Notes: generated by a model not told the origin, from the sequence alone. Numbered from the stretch's first letter, positions 52,205-61,171 are shown. The stretch: 64,000 nt of DNA from JAHIKV01 sp963733145 (GCA_963733145.1 CAVTCJ010000005.1:62001-126000); one strand, 5' to 3'. Translations and numbers: made by a program.

Positions 52205-52288
52205 GTAGGGTGGGACAAGCTTTAGCGCGGTCCCACCATGTTCGTCGTGGTGATCGGTGGGACCGCGCTAAAGCTTGTCCCACCCTAC
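52205..52288. repeat. GTAGGGTGGGACAAGCTTTAGCGC palindrome
   Basis: 84-bp variant in which AAGCGAAGCGC is replaced by AAGCTTTAGCGC in both arms, so the change has been kept symmetrical. It lies directly upstream of the REC-PP2C gene. Confidence 0.75.
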
Positions 52289-52306
52289 GCTTGCGGTTTC
52301 GCAAAT

Positions 52307-53461
52307 ATGTCCGAAAAACACGTCAAATTGTTGCTCGTCGAGGACGATCCGGACGACGTCTGGGTGATGCGCAATCTCCTCGGCGACCGCTGGGACGAGC
52401 CGTTCGACATGGTCCAGGTCGAGTTGCTCTCGGCGGCGGTCGAGCGTTTGGCCGAAGACACGTTCGACGTCATCCTCCTGGACCTCACCCTGCCCGACAG
52501 CCAGGGGCTGGAGACCTTCTTCGTCATTAACGCCCAGGCGGACGAAACGCCGATCGTCATCCTCTCCAGCCTGGACCACGAGCAGAGCGCGGTCAAGGCC
52601 GTGCAGGCCGGCGCCCAGGATTACCTCGTCAAAGGGCAGGTGAACGACCGCATGCTGGCCCGTTCGATCCGCTACGCCATCGAGCGCTCCCGGCGGCGCC
52701 GCGCCGAGGAGGAAGTCCGCGACACGACGGAGGAATTCCGGGTGGCGCAGGAGATTCAACAACGGCTCTACCCCGACCGGCCGCCCGAGTTGCCGGGGTT
52801 CGAGATCGACGGCGCCGTCTATGCGGCCAAATCGACCGCCGGCGACTATTTCGACTATATTCCCATGCTTGACGGCTGTTTGGGGGTCGTCGTCGGCGAC
52901 GTGAGCAGTCACGGCATGGGGCCGGCCCTGCTGATGTCCGAGACGCGGGCTTGCCTGCGGACTTTGGCTCAAAGCCACGGCGACGTGGGCGAAATCCTCA
53001 CCCGCGCCAATCGGCTGCTGGCCACCAACGTCAGCAGTCAGCACTTCGTCACCCTGACGATGGCGCGGCTCGATCCCCGCGACCGTTCGATGGTCTACGC
53101 CAGCGCGGGCCAACGCGGCTACCTGCTGCACCCCGGTCTGGACGTGACGATCCTCGACAGCACCAGCCTCCCCTTGGGCGTCAATGTGGAGACGGTCGTG
53201 CCGGCGGCGGCCCGAATCGCCCTGCTGCCCGGCGATGTAGTCGCATTTTTCACCGACGGGGTGGTCGAGGCGGAATCGCCCGGCCGGGTCCGCTTCGGAG
53301 TGGCCCGTGCGCTGCAGACGATTCGATCCGAACGCCACCGGCCGCCACGGGAAATCATCAAGGCCCTCCATCAGGAGATATTGGGCTTCTCCCGCCACCA
53401 ATCGCTCCGCGACGATGTCACGATCGTTATCGTGAAAGTGACGGACGCCGCCCCGCAATGA
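52307..53461 (+). CDS. Response regulator with PP2C (RsbU-like) phosphatase domain
   Basis: 384 residues. Receiver domain 1-125: LLLVEDDPDDVWVMR, VILLDLTLPDSQG with the phospho-Asp, DYLVKGQVNDR. Coiled linker RRRRAEEEVRDTTEEFRVAQ, then the SpoIIE/RsbU phosphatase: EIQQRLYPDRPPELPGFEID, STAGDYFDYIPM, GVVVGDVSSHGMGPALLMS, GDVVAFFTDGVVEAESP and LRDDVTIVIVKV. Metal ligands are present. It acts on a phosphorylated anti-anti-sigma factor in known systems; no such partner is in the window. The preceding kinase is the natural partner. Confidence 0.9.
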   Translation: MSEKHVKLLLVEDDPDDVWVMRNLLGDRWDEPFDMVQVELLSAAVERLAEDTFDVILLDLTLPDSQGLETFFVINAQADETPIVILSSLDHEQSAVKAVQAGAQDYLVKGQVNDRMLARSIRYAIERSRRRRAEEEVRDTTEEFRVAQEIQQRLYPDRPPELPGFEIDGAVYAAKSTAGDYFDYIPMLDGCLGVVVGDVSSHGMGPALLMSETRACLRTLAQSHGDVGEILTRANRLLATNVSSQHFVTLTMARLDPRDRSMVYASAGQRGYLLHPGLDVTILDSTSLPLGVNVETVVPAAARIALLPGDVVAFFTDGVVEAESPGRVRFGVARALQTIRSERHRPPREIIKALHQEILGFSRHQSLRDDVTIVIVKVTDAAPQ

Positions 53462-53580
53462 GCGGCGAGTCCAGAACACCGATTGTCCTGCAAGGGGTAT
53501 CTCGTCGGTGACGCCAATTACGCTGGGATGCGTCTGCCGGGGGGGCGAAAATCCTCAGTCCCCCGACTCAACCAGCCCCG

Positions 53581-53793
53581 TCACTGACCGGCGGTGGCGG
53601 CGGACGGCGGCGCGGGGGGTGGACCTTCGGGCTGGAGTGAATCGTCTTGGGAAAGGATATAGGCGAACATGGCGGCCAGCATTATTCCCACCATGACCCA
53701 AATCCGCCAGTCGCGATGCAATCGTTTGAGCGCGGAAACACGGGAGCCACCGTGACTATGCCCATGCTCATTTGACAAGTGTGTCTGGTTCAT
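53581..53793 (-). CDS. Small single-helix membrane protein
   Basis: 70 residues: MNQTHLSNEHGHSHGGSRVS, basic LKRLHRDWRIW, one helix VMVGIMLAAMFAYILS and a Pro-rich tail PEGPPPAPPSAATAGQ. The His-rich start (HGHSHGG) may bind metal. Similar short proteins are known in planctomycetes without assigned role. Confidence 0.55.
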   Translation of the reverse strand: MNQTHLSNEHGHSHGGSRVSALKRLHRDWRIWVMVGIMLAAMFAYILSQDDSLQPEGPPPAPPSAATAGQ

Positions 53794-53869
53794 GGTCGCT
53801 CGCCTTGAAGGTTGTATTTTCCCAGGGGCCGTTAAACAGTAGGCCGTAGTACAGGCAAAGGCAAGCCGC

Positions 53870-53951
53870 GTAGGGTGGGACAAGTGAAGCGCAGTCCCAC
53901 CACAGTATTCCCAGTTCCTGGTGGGACTGCGCTTCGCTTGTCCCACCCCAC
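53870..53951. repeat. GTAGGGTGGGACAAGTGAAGCGC palindrome
   Basis: Copy of the main family with loop ACAGTATTCCCAGTTCC. In the 485-bp gap 53794-54278, which otherwise holds a promoter and a long leader. Confidence 0.7.
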
Positions 53952-54106
53952 TTTCCGCAACGTATACACATTAGAGATGGCATCGTCCGGGCAAGTCCAC
54001 TTTCTGCATATATCCGACATTTCCCACTCTGAGGGAGGATGGTCTAAAAATGGACGATTTTATGTAAGTATAATTGGATCAGTGGCTTTGGGAAACAAAA
54101 CCCGTA

Positions 54107-54134
54107 TTGACAGGCACGGGAAGATAGCTATAAT
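54107..54134 (+). promoter_or_regulatory. Consensus sigma-70 promoter upstream of the HTH-REC gene
   Basis: TTGACA (54107-54112), 16 bp, TATAAT (54129-54134): both boxes perfect. The start codon at 54279 is about 140 bp downstream, so the transcript has a long 5' leader. Confidence 0.75.
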
Positions 54135-54278
54135 CAGGGCCAATTGGCAAGTTCGGCAATGTCGGAAGGGCCGGGTGTTATTGCCGTTTGCATAGAGCAT
54201 AGGAACGTGAAGGGTTTGCGGCAGTCGCGAACTCAGGGTGAACTCTCAAGCCTGTTTGACAAGGATGGTGATGCAATC

Positions 54279-54861
54279 ATGAAAACAGTGTTCACTACCG
54301 GCGAAGCAGCCAAAATATGCAAGGTTTCACAGCAGACCATCATTCGCTGTTTTGATTCGGGGCAATTGAAGGGGTTCCGCGTGCCGGGCAGCCGCTTCCG
54401 CCGCATCCCCCGCGAGCAACTCTTCTCCTTCATGCGGGACAACGGGATTCCCACCGATGCCCTGGAGAGCGGCAAGCGGAAGGTGCTGATCGTCGACGAC
54501 GACGAGGAGTTGGTCGAGCTCGATCACCGACGCCCTGGACCGCGACGGCCGGTTCGAGACCCGCTCGGTCAACAACGGCTTCGACGCCGGCATGATGGTC
54601 AAGGATTATCGCCCCGATCTGATCGTGCTCGACGTAATGCTCCCGGACATCAACGGCAAGGAAGTCTGCCAGCGGGTCCGCGGCGACAAGAGCATGGACG
54701 ACGTCCGCATCATCTGCATCTCCGGCATGGTCGAGGAAGACAAGGTCAGCGAGTTGAAAGAGGCCGGCGCCAACGACTTCATGCACAAGCCGTTCGAGGT
54801 CGAAAGGCTCGTGGAGCGGATGTGCCAGCATCTGGACATCGAAGTGGCCACCAACGCGTAA
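54279..54861 (+). CDS. Excisionase/MerR-type HTH protein fused to a receiver domain, one frameshift
   Basis: The N-terminal 60 residues MKTVFTTGEAAKICKVSQQT and IIRCFDSGQLKGFRVPGSRF plus RRIPREQLFSFM are a DNA-binding helix-turn-helix of the excisionase type. After KRKVLIVDDDEELVEL the frame shifts near 54525, continuing ITDALDRDGRFETRSVNNGF, DLIVLDVMLPDINGKEVCQR with the phospho-Asp, and DFMHKPFEVERLVERM. The order DNA-binding then receiver is the reverse of most response regulators. A histidine kinase gene follows at 54897. Confidence 0.85.
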
Positions 54862-54896
54862 AACGTTGTTGTAGTCGATAACCTTCGACGCACCGC

Positions 54897-55835
54897 TTGC
54901 GGTTTCGCAAGACGCTTGCCGCCGTCCGCCAGCCAGTCGCACCGCCCATGGAAGGCTCGCCGTCCATCGCCGACCAGCTTGCCCGGCTGAAAGTGTTGGA
55001 GTCCGACTTTCAGCGGGCACTCGAAGCCGAAAAGCTCGAGTCGCTGGCCGAGTTCGCCGCCGGCGCCGGCCACGAAATCAACAATCCCCTGACGGTCATC
55101 TCGGGCCGGGCGCAGCTCCTGCTGCGCGAAGAGACCGATCCCGAAAGGCGGCACGCGCTGGCGTTGATCAGCGTCCAGGCGATGCGGGTTCACGAGATGA
55201 TCGCCGACATGATGCTCTTCGCCCGGCCTCCCCGGCCCGAGTTGCAGCCGGTCGATCTCGTCCGCCTGATCGAAGAGATGATCGTCGAGCTGACCCCCGG
55301 CTGCCAGCGGCAGGGGACGTCAATAAAGGGGTCGGGAGTCTTTTCGCCGGATGAATTGGACTTGCCCCCGTTATTGCTCGATCCCGTGCAGATCGGGGTG
55401 GCCTTGCGGGCGATCTGCCGCAATTCGCTCGAGGCCCTGCAAAGCGGCGGCGGCATCGAGATCACTGTAGAAATGGTCCCCAGCAGTTCAGCGGCCGGCG
55501 GTACGTGTCGCACTTTGGAAGGGGACAGTCCCATTTTCGTCGAACGAAAATTGGGACAGTCCCCCAGTTGTTCCGACGCCAGTGCTAAACCATCGCCCCC
55601 GAATCGCCTTGGAGAAGTCCTGATTCACATTCGCGACGACGGGCCGGGCATCAAACCGGAAGAGCGCCGGCACCTGTTCGATCCGTATTACTCCGCCCGG
55701 CAAGCCGGCAGGGGATTGGGCGTGGGGCTCTCGAAGGCTTGGCGGATCATCACCAATCACGGCGGCCGGCTCGAGGTCGAGAGCGAGCCCGGCCGCGGAG
55801 CGACGTTCACCGTCGTGTTGCCCGTGACTTGTTAA
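54897..55835 (+). CDS. Histidine kinase with an in-frame palindrome insert
   Basis: 312 residues, soluble. DHp FAAGAGHEINNPLTVISGRA with the phospho-His in GHEINNPL, RVHEMIADMMLFARPPRPEL, N-box region ALRAICRNSLEALQSGGGIE, G-boxes LIHIRDDGPGIKPEERRHLF, GRGLGVGLSKAWRIITNHGG. Between the N-box strand and the D-box, residues about 209-222 (EGDSPIFVERKLGQSP) are the translated GGGGACAGTCCC palindrome. ATG 54948 (MEGSPSIADQ) is an equally good start. It pairs with the HTH-REC protein. Confidence 0.85.
   Translation: MRFRKTLAAVRQPVAPPMEGSPSIADQLARLKVLESDFQRALEAEKLESLAEFAAGAGHEINNPLTVISGRAQLLLREETDPERRHALALISVQAMRVHEMIADMMLFARPPRPELQPVDLVRLIEEMIVELTPGCQRQGTSIKGSGVFSPDELDLPPLLLDPVQIGVALRAICRNSLEALQSGGGIEITVEMVPSSSAAGGTCRTLEGDSPIFVERKLGQSPSCSDASAKPSPPNRLGEVLIHIRDDGPGIKPEERRHLFDPYYSARQAGRGLGVGLSKAWRIITNHGGRLEVESEPGRGATFTVVLPVTC
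55521..55564. repeat. GGGGACAGTCCCATTTTCGT palindrome inside the kinase gene
   Basis: Arms GGGGACAGTCCCATTTTCG and CGAAAATTGGGACAGTCCCC. Same unit as 15614-15660 and the MITE left hairpin. No stop in the kinase frame. Confidence 0.85.
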
Positions 55836-55839
55836 CTGG

Positions 55840-55937
55840 TGTCCAATAATAACTTGTGGCACAGCCGCCCTCGGCTGTGCAGAATCGCCCAAGACAGCCG
55901 AGGGCGGCTGTGCCACATTTATGAAATGGATTCTTAG
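55840..55937. repeat. TGTGGCACAGCCGCCCTCGGCTGTG palindrome
   Basis: Arms TGGCACAGCCGCCCTCGGCT and AGCCGAGGGCGGCTGTGCCA, borders GTCCAATAATAACTTG and CATTTATGAAATGGATTC. It separates the convergent kinase and DUF11 genes and overlaps the DUF11 stop. Related to 48189-48305. Confidence 0.7.
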
Positions 55938-58366
55938 AACACGTCGGTCTCCGCCTCTTTCGTGAGCGGCTGGGCGAGCGCGGGGGAGGTCACTTCGACC
56001 GGCACGCGATATTTCCCGGCGCGCAACGCGCGGACCCGCACGCGATATGTTTCGGAGCCGCCCGGCGGCAACACGTCGATCGGACTGAACCGCACCGTTT
56101 GACCTGTGATCTCAAACTTCTTCGGCGGCGAGGTGCCGATCGGGTTCGCCGCCATTCCATCGGGCAGCGTGGCCGTCACGGCGATCTTCCGATAGGGGAT
56201 CGATCCGATGTTGGTGACGCGAATCTCGTAGGTCAGCTCGTTGCCGGCCGACACCGGATTGCGCAGGCCGACGGCAGTGAGCATCAGGTCCTTGTTCGGC
56301 GGCGGAGCGTTTTCGGTGGTGCTCGGGGGCGGCGTCTCTTTGGCCGGCGTAATCTCCACGCCGGTCTCGTCCTTCACCCGGCTGCCGTCGGGCAGAACGA
56401 CGCTCGCGTGTTCGCGGGCCTTGATCGAAGCGGTTTGACATTCGCACAAGATCGTCAGCGCCAGCGACTTTCCGGCCGGCAGATCGTCGATGGTCCAGGT
56501 AAGCGCGCCTTGCTCGACCGTCGAGCCGCGGGTAGCCTCTTTGGGCAACAGGGCGGGGTCCCATGTGTTGACGACTTTCAGCCCCGTAAGCGGCGCGGCG
56601 CCGGTGTTCGTCAACTCGATGGTGAAGCGGGCCATCTCGCCCACCACGTGCTTTTCGGGGCCGGTGATTTTCACCGTGAGCGACGGCTTTGTCTCGACGC
56701 CCGGCGGACCGGCTTCCGGGGCGGCGGCGCCGGCGGAGACCGTCACGCAGGCCTGCGCGCTCGCCGTGGCAATGCCCGGCCCGCTGATCTCGACCGAGTT
56801 GCAGAGCCGGCCCGGCCGGGTCGCCTGCAAGGTGACGCCGATCCGTTTCGACTGGCCCGGCGCCAATTCCTCCAGTTCCCGCTGGATGGCGTTTTTGCCG
56901 ATGTTTTCCTTATGCACCAGGCCCGGGTCGAACCGGTCGATAAGCACCAGCTTGGCGGCCGGCGTCTGGCCGCGATTGGTAATGACAATATCGAAATAGA
57001 CCTCTCCGCCGACGGTGGCCTGCTGGGGACCGGTCATCCGCACGTCGATCGTCGAGAGGCCGACGGTCGTCGTGGCGCAGCCGGTGGCCTTCAATCCGCC
57101 GGCGGCGGTCGCCCGGCAACAGTTGGTCATACTCCCCTGTTTCTCCGTGCGAACGCGGACCTCGATCGCGCTGTGCTGCCGGGCACCGAGTTCGGCTACC
57201 GGCCAAGTGAGCTTATTTCCCATCGATACGGCCGGCGGCACGCTGTCGAGGAAGGTCAGTCCGTCGGGCAGGTCGTATTCGACCGCCACCTCCTTGACCG
57301 CCAGGTCGCCCGGATTGCTCAGTTCGATCCGATAGGTGAGCGTCTGGCCGACGTTTGCCGAGGCGGGGCCGGTCATGGCGACGGCCAGGTCGGGAGCCGA
57401 CCAGGTCTTGGTGGTCGAGCCCCGGTCGATGACCAATCTCCGCCCGCCGGCGCCGGGAATATCGCCCGGGCGGATCACTTCGATGCAAATTTGGTTGGTC
57501 CCGTGCGACGGCTGGGTCTGGAAGATTTCGACGTTCGCCTGTCCGGCGGAATTGACCGGCACTTCGACGGCCTGCGCCCCGTCGGGCGCGAATCCGGCCG
57601 GCGGCCCGCCGGTGATGGAGTAGCGTACGCGCCACCCTTCGCAGGGCGTCTGGTCGGACTGCCGCGTGACGGTGGTGGACAGCAGGTGCCGCGTGCCGGC
57701 CGGGTTGATCGACGGCGGCGGATATTGCCACTGGGCGTCCACCCAATTGATCGTCGCCGATTGGACGCGGGCGTCCCAAGTGTAGACTTCCGGGGCCATG
57801 ACCGTCACGTTGGTAGTTCCTTCGACGGGCGAGGTCAGGGAAATCCAGCCCTGACCGCGGAGGATCATTACGTCGTCGTCCGGCGCGCAGGTGCCGCGAT
57901 TCAGCCGGATGTTGCTGCGTCCGGTGCTGCCCACGGCGGAGGTGTTGCTGAGGATGCGGGGCCAGTTGAAGTCGCCCACCAGGAGATCGACGAAGCCCCC
58001 TTTTTCGACGGCCGTGAAGTTGCCGACGCTGCCGGCGGCAATGGTCCATTCGAGCCGCCGATTGGTTTGCAAGTATCCGTCCGCTCCGCCTACGCCGGCC
58101 CGGAGGATCACCTCGCTGCCGACTCGGGCAGTCGTCTCGCGGGGCGAGAGGAGCACGACCGTGGCGTCGCCGGAGAGTTTTCCCATCGGGTTGTCGTAAT
58201 ACCGCTCGTCCGCCGGGTTGGGGGCGGAAGATGGCGGCGGAGGGGCAAAGACGTGCTCGCCCGTCGGATCGATGCCCGAGGAGACGCTGGTGCAACCGGC
58301 CGGCATCGCGGCGCATAGCAGGAGCAGGACAAACGCCGGCCATTCGATCTTCCATGAACGCCACAT
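55934..58366 (-). CDS. Surface lipoprotein with four DUF11-type repeats
   Basis: 810 residues. Lipoprotein signal FVLLLLCAAMPAGC with lipobox, Pro-rich linker, a 300-residue N-terminal region with Ig-like features (GYLQTNRRLEWTIAAGSVGN), then four DUF11-like beta domains beginning at about residues 335, 455, 575 and 705 (for example MTGPASANVGQTLTYRIELS, MTGPQQATVGGEVYFDIVIT, ITGPEKHVVGEMARFTIELT). Each has the G..v.Y.i.v.N.G pattern. Probably an envelope-surface structural or adhesive protein; common in planctomycetes. Intact despite its length. Confidence 0.85.
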   Translation of the reverse strand: MWRSWKIEWPAFVLLLLCAAMPAGCTSVSSGIDPTGEHVFAPPPPSSAPNPADERYYDNPMGKLSGDATVVLLSPRETTARVGSEVILRAGVGGADGYLQTNRRLEWTIAAGSVGNFTAVEKGGFVDLLVGDFNWPRILSNTSAVGSTGRSNIRLNRGTCAPDDDVMILRGQGWISLTSPVEGTTNVTVMAPEVYTWDARVQSATINWVDAQWQYPPPSINPAGTRHLLSTTVTRQSDQTPCEGWRVRYSITGGPPAGFAPDGAQAVEVPVNSAGQANVEIFQTQPSHGTNQICIEVIRPGDIPGAGGRRLVIDRGSTTKTWSAPDLAVAMTGPASANVGQTLTYRIELSNPGDLAVKEVAVEYDLPDGLTFLDSVPPAVSMGNKLTWPVAELGARQHSAIEVRVRTEKQGSMTNCCRATAAGGLKATGCATTTVGLSTIDVRMTGPQQATVGGEVYFDIVITNRGQTPAAKLVLIDRFDPGLVHKENIGKNAIQRELEELAPGQSKRIGVTLQATRPGRLCNSVEISGPGIATASAQACVTVSAGAAAPEAGPPGVETKPSLTVKITGPEKHVVGEMARFTIELTNTGAAPLTGLKVVNTWDPALLPKEATRGSTVEQGALTWTIDDLPAGKSLALTILCECQTASIKAREHASVVLPDGSRVKDETGVEITPAKETPPPSTTENAPPPNKDLMLTAVGLRNPVSAGNELTYEIRVTNIGSIPYRKIAVTATLPDGMAANPIGTSPPKKFEITGQTVRFSPIDVLPPGGSETYRVRVRALRAGKYRVPVEVTSPALAQPLTKEAETDVF

Positions 58367-58600
58367 GGCCCATTCCTCGGGACCAGCAAGGCAGGAAATA
58401 CTACTCCACTATGAAAAAAGTACCACGTTTTCCGAGGCAACGAAGATTTTTTGCATCAGCGGACGTTGCGGAAAGAAAACGCGCCGGTTTATTCGGCACA
58501 ACCGGCAGGACCCGAACCGAAAAGAGTGCCCGGCAATGTTGCTGTAGCCTGGACGATACTATGCTTGTATAGTTCCCGGGAGCAACAAAAGGAGGCAGTC

Positions 58601-58999
58601 ATGGCCGAATACGCCATTTGGAGACCGTTCTACAGCGTCGGCGACGAAGCGATCGACAACGAGCACAAAATCATTCTCGGCTTGATCAACGAACTGTACG
58701 AAGCCGTAGTTGCGAAAAAGGAAAACGTTGATCCGAAGCCGATCTCCGACCGGCTGGTCCGCTATACCAACACCCACTTCCAGCATGAAGAGCAGGTGAT
58801 GAGGGATTGTGATTATCCCAAAATCTTCGATCACAAACTGGAGCACGACCGGTTGCGGCAGCGGACCCTCGATTTTCACAACAACCTGAATCTCGTCACC
58901 GGCCGCGACATGCTCCGCTTTCTCAAGGATTGGTGGTGCAGCCACATTCAGGAAGACGACCAGGAGTACGCGCCCTATTTGCAGTTGGCGAGAAGGTAG
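58601..58999 (+). CDS. Bacteriohemerythrin
   Basis: 132-residue di-iron oxygen-binding protein. Iron ligands follow the hemerythrin order: IDNEHKIILGLINELYE, TNTHFQHEEQVMRD, HKLEHDRLRQRTLDFHN and HIQEDDQEYAPYL, the last with HxxxxD. AAAGGAGG at 58588-58595 fixes ATG 58601. No fused signalling domain, so an oxygen store or sensor protein in the cytoplasm. Confidence 0.92.
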   Translation: MAEYAIWRPFYSVGDEAIDNEHKIILGLINELYEAVVAKKENVDPKPISDRLVRYTNTHFQHEEQVMRDCDYPKIFDHKLEHDRLRQRTLDFHNNLNLVTGRDMLRFLKDWWCSHIQEDDQEYAPYLQLARR

Positions 59000-59096
59000 C
59001 CGATTGGCGGTCGAACGGCAAATCGCGCAGTAGCCGGGATGGTGGGGCTGCGCTTCGCGTGACCCACCCTACATTCATGTCCCCTTTTTCAACGCG

Positions 59097-59687
59097 CTAC
59101 TTCTGCGTTTGCTTCATCCCGGCGTTGACTTTGTCCACGTCGAGTTTCTCGATCAGCCGGGGGAGGTTTTGCCAGATGGGATGATAGCCGAACCCGCCCT
59201 GGGTCATCTCCTTGACCGCCTGCTGCTTGGTCCAGCCCTGGACGACAACGCGGTAGGCCGCGCACATCGTGCCGGTGCGGTCGGCCCCATGCTGGCAGTG
59301 AAAGAACACCGGCCGCCGGTTCTTGTCGGTGGCGATGCGGAGGAATCGCGCCACGTCTTTCCCGTCAATCGACCAGGGATACAACGGCATCTCCACGTAA
59401 TCGATCTTAGATGTGCCGATAAGGTCCTTGTCGGAATGGCTCGAACGGAGATTGATGATCGTGCGGACGCCCAGTTTTTCCAGTTCCTTGATCCCCTCGG
59501 CCGTCGGCTGGGCGCCGCGGTAGAGGCCATCGTCGATCTTGTGCAGGTTCGGCAGGCCGGGCCGCTCCAGCTTGACTGCCCAGGAGTCGGGCCGCTTCTG
59601 CTGCTCCGCCGTCCGGCCGGCGAGCGGCAACAGACACCCGGCCAACAAAATGCAGGTCAACGCCCAGCGGCGATAAATCCGAGTCAT
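59097..59687 (-). CDS. Exported dual-specificity/tyrosine phosphatase-like protein
   Basis: Signal peptide WALTCILLAGCLLPLAGRTA, then IDDGLYRGAQPTAEGIKELE, KLGVRTIINLRSSHSDKD and the catalytic loop VFFHCQHGADRTGTMCAAYR (HC-X5-R). WTKQQAVKEMTQGGFGYHPI follows. This is the Siw14/DSP-like group often found in planctomycetes with signal peptides. ATG 59687 starts directly before the signal. Substrate unknown; inositol phosphates or phosphoproteins are possible. Confidence 0.85.
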   Translation of the reverse strand: MTRIYRRWALTCILLAGCLLPLAGRTAEQQKRPDSWAVKLERPGLPNLHKIDDGLYRGAQPTAEGIKELEKLGVRTIINLRSSHSDKDLIGTSKIDYVEMPLYPWSIDGKDVARFLRIATDKNRRPVFFHCQHGADRTGTMCAAYRVVVQGWTKQQAVKEMTQGGFGYHPIWQNLPRLIEKLDVDKVNAGMKQTQK

Positions 59688-59786
59688 CGCGGCACTCCCA
59701 GAATTCTGTTCGGAGGACATGCCAGTAATTCCAATCCTTCAGGATAGCATAGCAGTATCGGAGGGTGGCACAAGCGAAGCGCACCT

Positions 59787-59877
59787 GTAGGGTGGGACAA
59801 GCGGAGCGCAGTCCCACCAGGAGCCGGAGATCGGCAAAATCGGCTGGTGGGACCGCGCTCCGCTTATCCCACCCTAC
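59787..59877. repeat. GTAGGGTGGGACAAGCGGAGCGC palindrome
   Basis: 91-bp copy of the main family, preceded at 59762 by a half unit GGGTGGCACAAGCGAAGCGC. A second fragment lies at 59041-59074 beyond the neighbouring gene. Confidence 0.7.
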
Positions 59878-60026
59878 AGCGGGCAAGGCGGTTGAATCTG
59901 CGGCTTCTACGTAAAATGTACCGCTCTTCATTTGGGCAAGTAGGAAAAAGAGGATGATTATATAAACTCCCAATTCCGCACAATCCGAAAATTATCCCAC
60001 GGCACTTTCACCGGGAGCAAACATCC

Positions 60027-60980
60027 GTGATTCGATTGTCGATTATTATACCTCTATTGGGTGATGCTAAGCGGCTGGACGACACCTTGGTTTCCGTCCT
60101 CGAAAATCGTCCCCACAACGGCGAAATCATCGTCGTCCACAACGAACCCTACGACGACCCCTACCAGTTGGCCGGCGAGGTGCGGTTTATCGAGGCCCCG
60201 CGCCGGGCGACGGCCGCCGATTGCTTGAACCTGGGTCTTGCCGCCGCCCGGGCCGATGTCGTCCACACGCTGGCTTGCGGCGTCGAGGTCGCGCCGGGTT
60301 GGGCCGATGCCGCCGTCCGACACCTCGGCGACGCGGCAGTGGGCGCCGTCGCGGCCGTCATCCTCTCCAAGGACGACCTGCAACAAATCGTTTCGGCCGG
60401 GCTGGGTTACAGAACCGAAGGGGTCGCCTGGAAAGTCGGACAAGGTCTACAGCCGGCCGCGTTGGCTAAGTGCCGGGCCGAACTCTGCGGGCCCGACCTG
60501 GCGGCCGCTTTCTACTGCCATTCGGCCCTAGATGCCGTCGGCGGCTTTTCCCGCCAGGCGACCCACCCCCTGATGGGAATCGACACGGCGCTGAAATTGC
60601 AGCGTCTGGGGTTCCGCTGTGCGTTGGAGCCGGCGTGCATCGTGCGGGCCGACGCCGCCTCGGCCGCCGAGCGACCGGGCTTCGGCCGCGGCCGCGACGC
60701 CGAGCGGCTCTTCTGGCGCTGGGCCTCGACCCGCGGCCGGGCCCGCTCGCTGCTGGGCCACGCCGCGCTGATGATCGGCGAATGTGCGCTCGCCGTACGG
60801 CATCCGTCGCTGCTGATGCAGATGGCCGGACGCCTCTGCGGGGCGATCCAGGCGGCAACCACCGGTCGACGATCGAGTCGGGACGAAACGCTCTTCGCCG
60901 AGCCGGCTCCGTCGACCGACGCGCCGTCCGGGTCCGGATTGCACATTCACTCTGAGCAGCGTTATCCTCACGCCGCGTGA
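60027..60980 (+). CDS. Family 2-like glycosyltransferase
   Basis: 317 residues with GTG start: MIRLSIIIPLLGDAKRLDDT, LVSVLENRPHNGEIIVVHNE, ATAADCLNLGLAAARADVVH and LACGVEVAPGWADAAVRHLG (in place of the usual DxD). GFSRQATHPLMGIDTALKLQ-RLGFRC is the acceptor region. A C-terminal helix part RSLLGHAALMIGECALAVRH follows. The usual metal-binding DxD reads ACGVE, so activity may differ. No polysaccharide gene cluster nearby. Confidence 0.7.
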   Translation: MIRLSIIIPLLGDAKRLDDTLVSVLENRPHNGEIIVVHNEPYDDPYQLAGEVRFIEAPRRATAADCLNLGLAAARADVVHTLACGVEVAPGWADAAVRHLGDAAVGAVAAVILSKDDLQQIVSAGLGYRTEGVAWKVGQGLQPAALAKCRAELCGPDLAAAFYCHSALDAVGGFSRQATHPLMGIDTALKLQRLGFRCALEPACIVRADAASAAERPGFGRGRDAERLFWRWASTRGRARSLLGHAALMIGECALAVRHPSLLMQMAGRLCGAIQAATTGRRSSRDETLFAEPAPSTDAPSGSGLHIHSEQRYPHAA

Positions 60981-61067
60981 GGATTGTTCTGCGTGCGGAT
61001 GTCTTTTCAAAATTTCCCCTCTTCCTTCGGGAGCGGGGCCGGGGGTGAGGGCAACTGGCGGACGGGG

Positions 61068-61163
61068 CGAGTACGAAGTACCGTGTACGGAGTACGGAGT
61101 AATAAGTACGGAGCATGGAGAACCTAGTACGGAGTATGGAGTATTTAGTAGGAGTACTTCTCA
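61068..61163. repeat. CGGAGTACGAAGTAC simple repeat array, left part
   Basis: Degenerate units of TACGGAGTACGGAGTA and AGTACGGAGCATGGAG. The array resumes after the IS66 element (62671-62723) and the MITE (62929-62990) as CTCCGTACTTATTACTCC-like units. Both elements have therefore landed in it. Confidence 0.7.
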
Positions 61164-61171
61164 CTCCGTAC

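Noticed and set aside
52268..53479. Minus-strand open frame of 403 codons opposite the REC-PP2C gene
   Set aside because: No family features; the plus strand has complete receiver and phosphatase motifs.
56099..58318. Long plus-strand open frame of 739 codons opposite the DUF11 gene
   Set aside because: It is the antisense shadow of the GC-rich lipoprotein gene, rich in Arg, Gly and Asp without motifs; the minus-strand frame has a signal peptide and clear domains.
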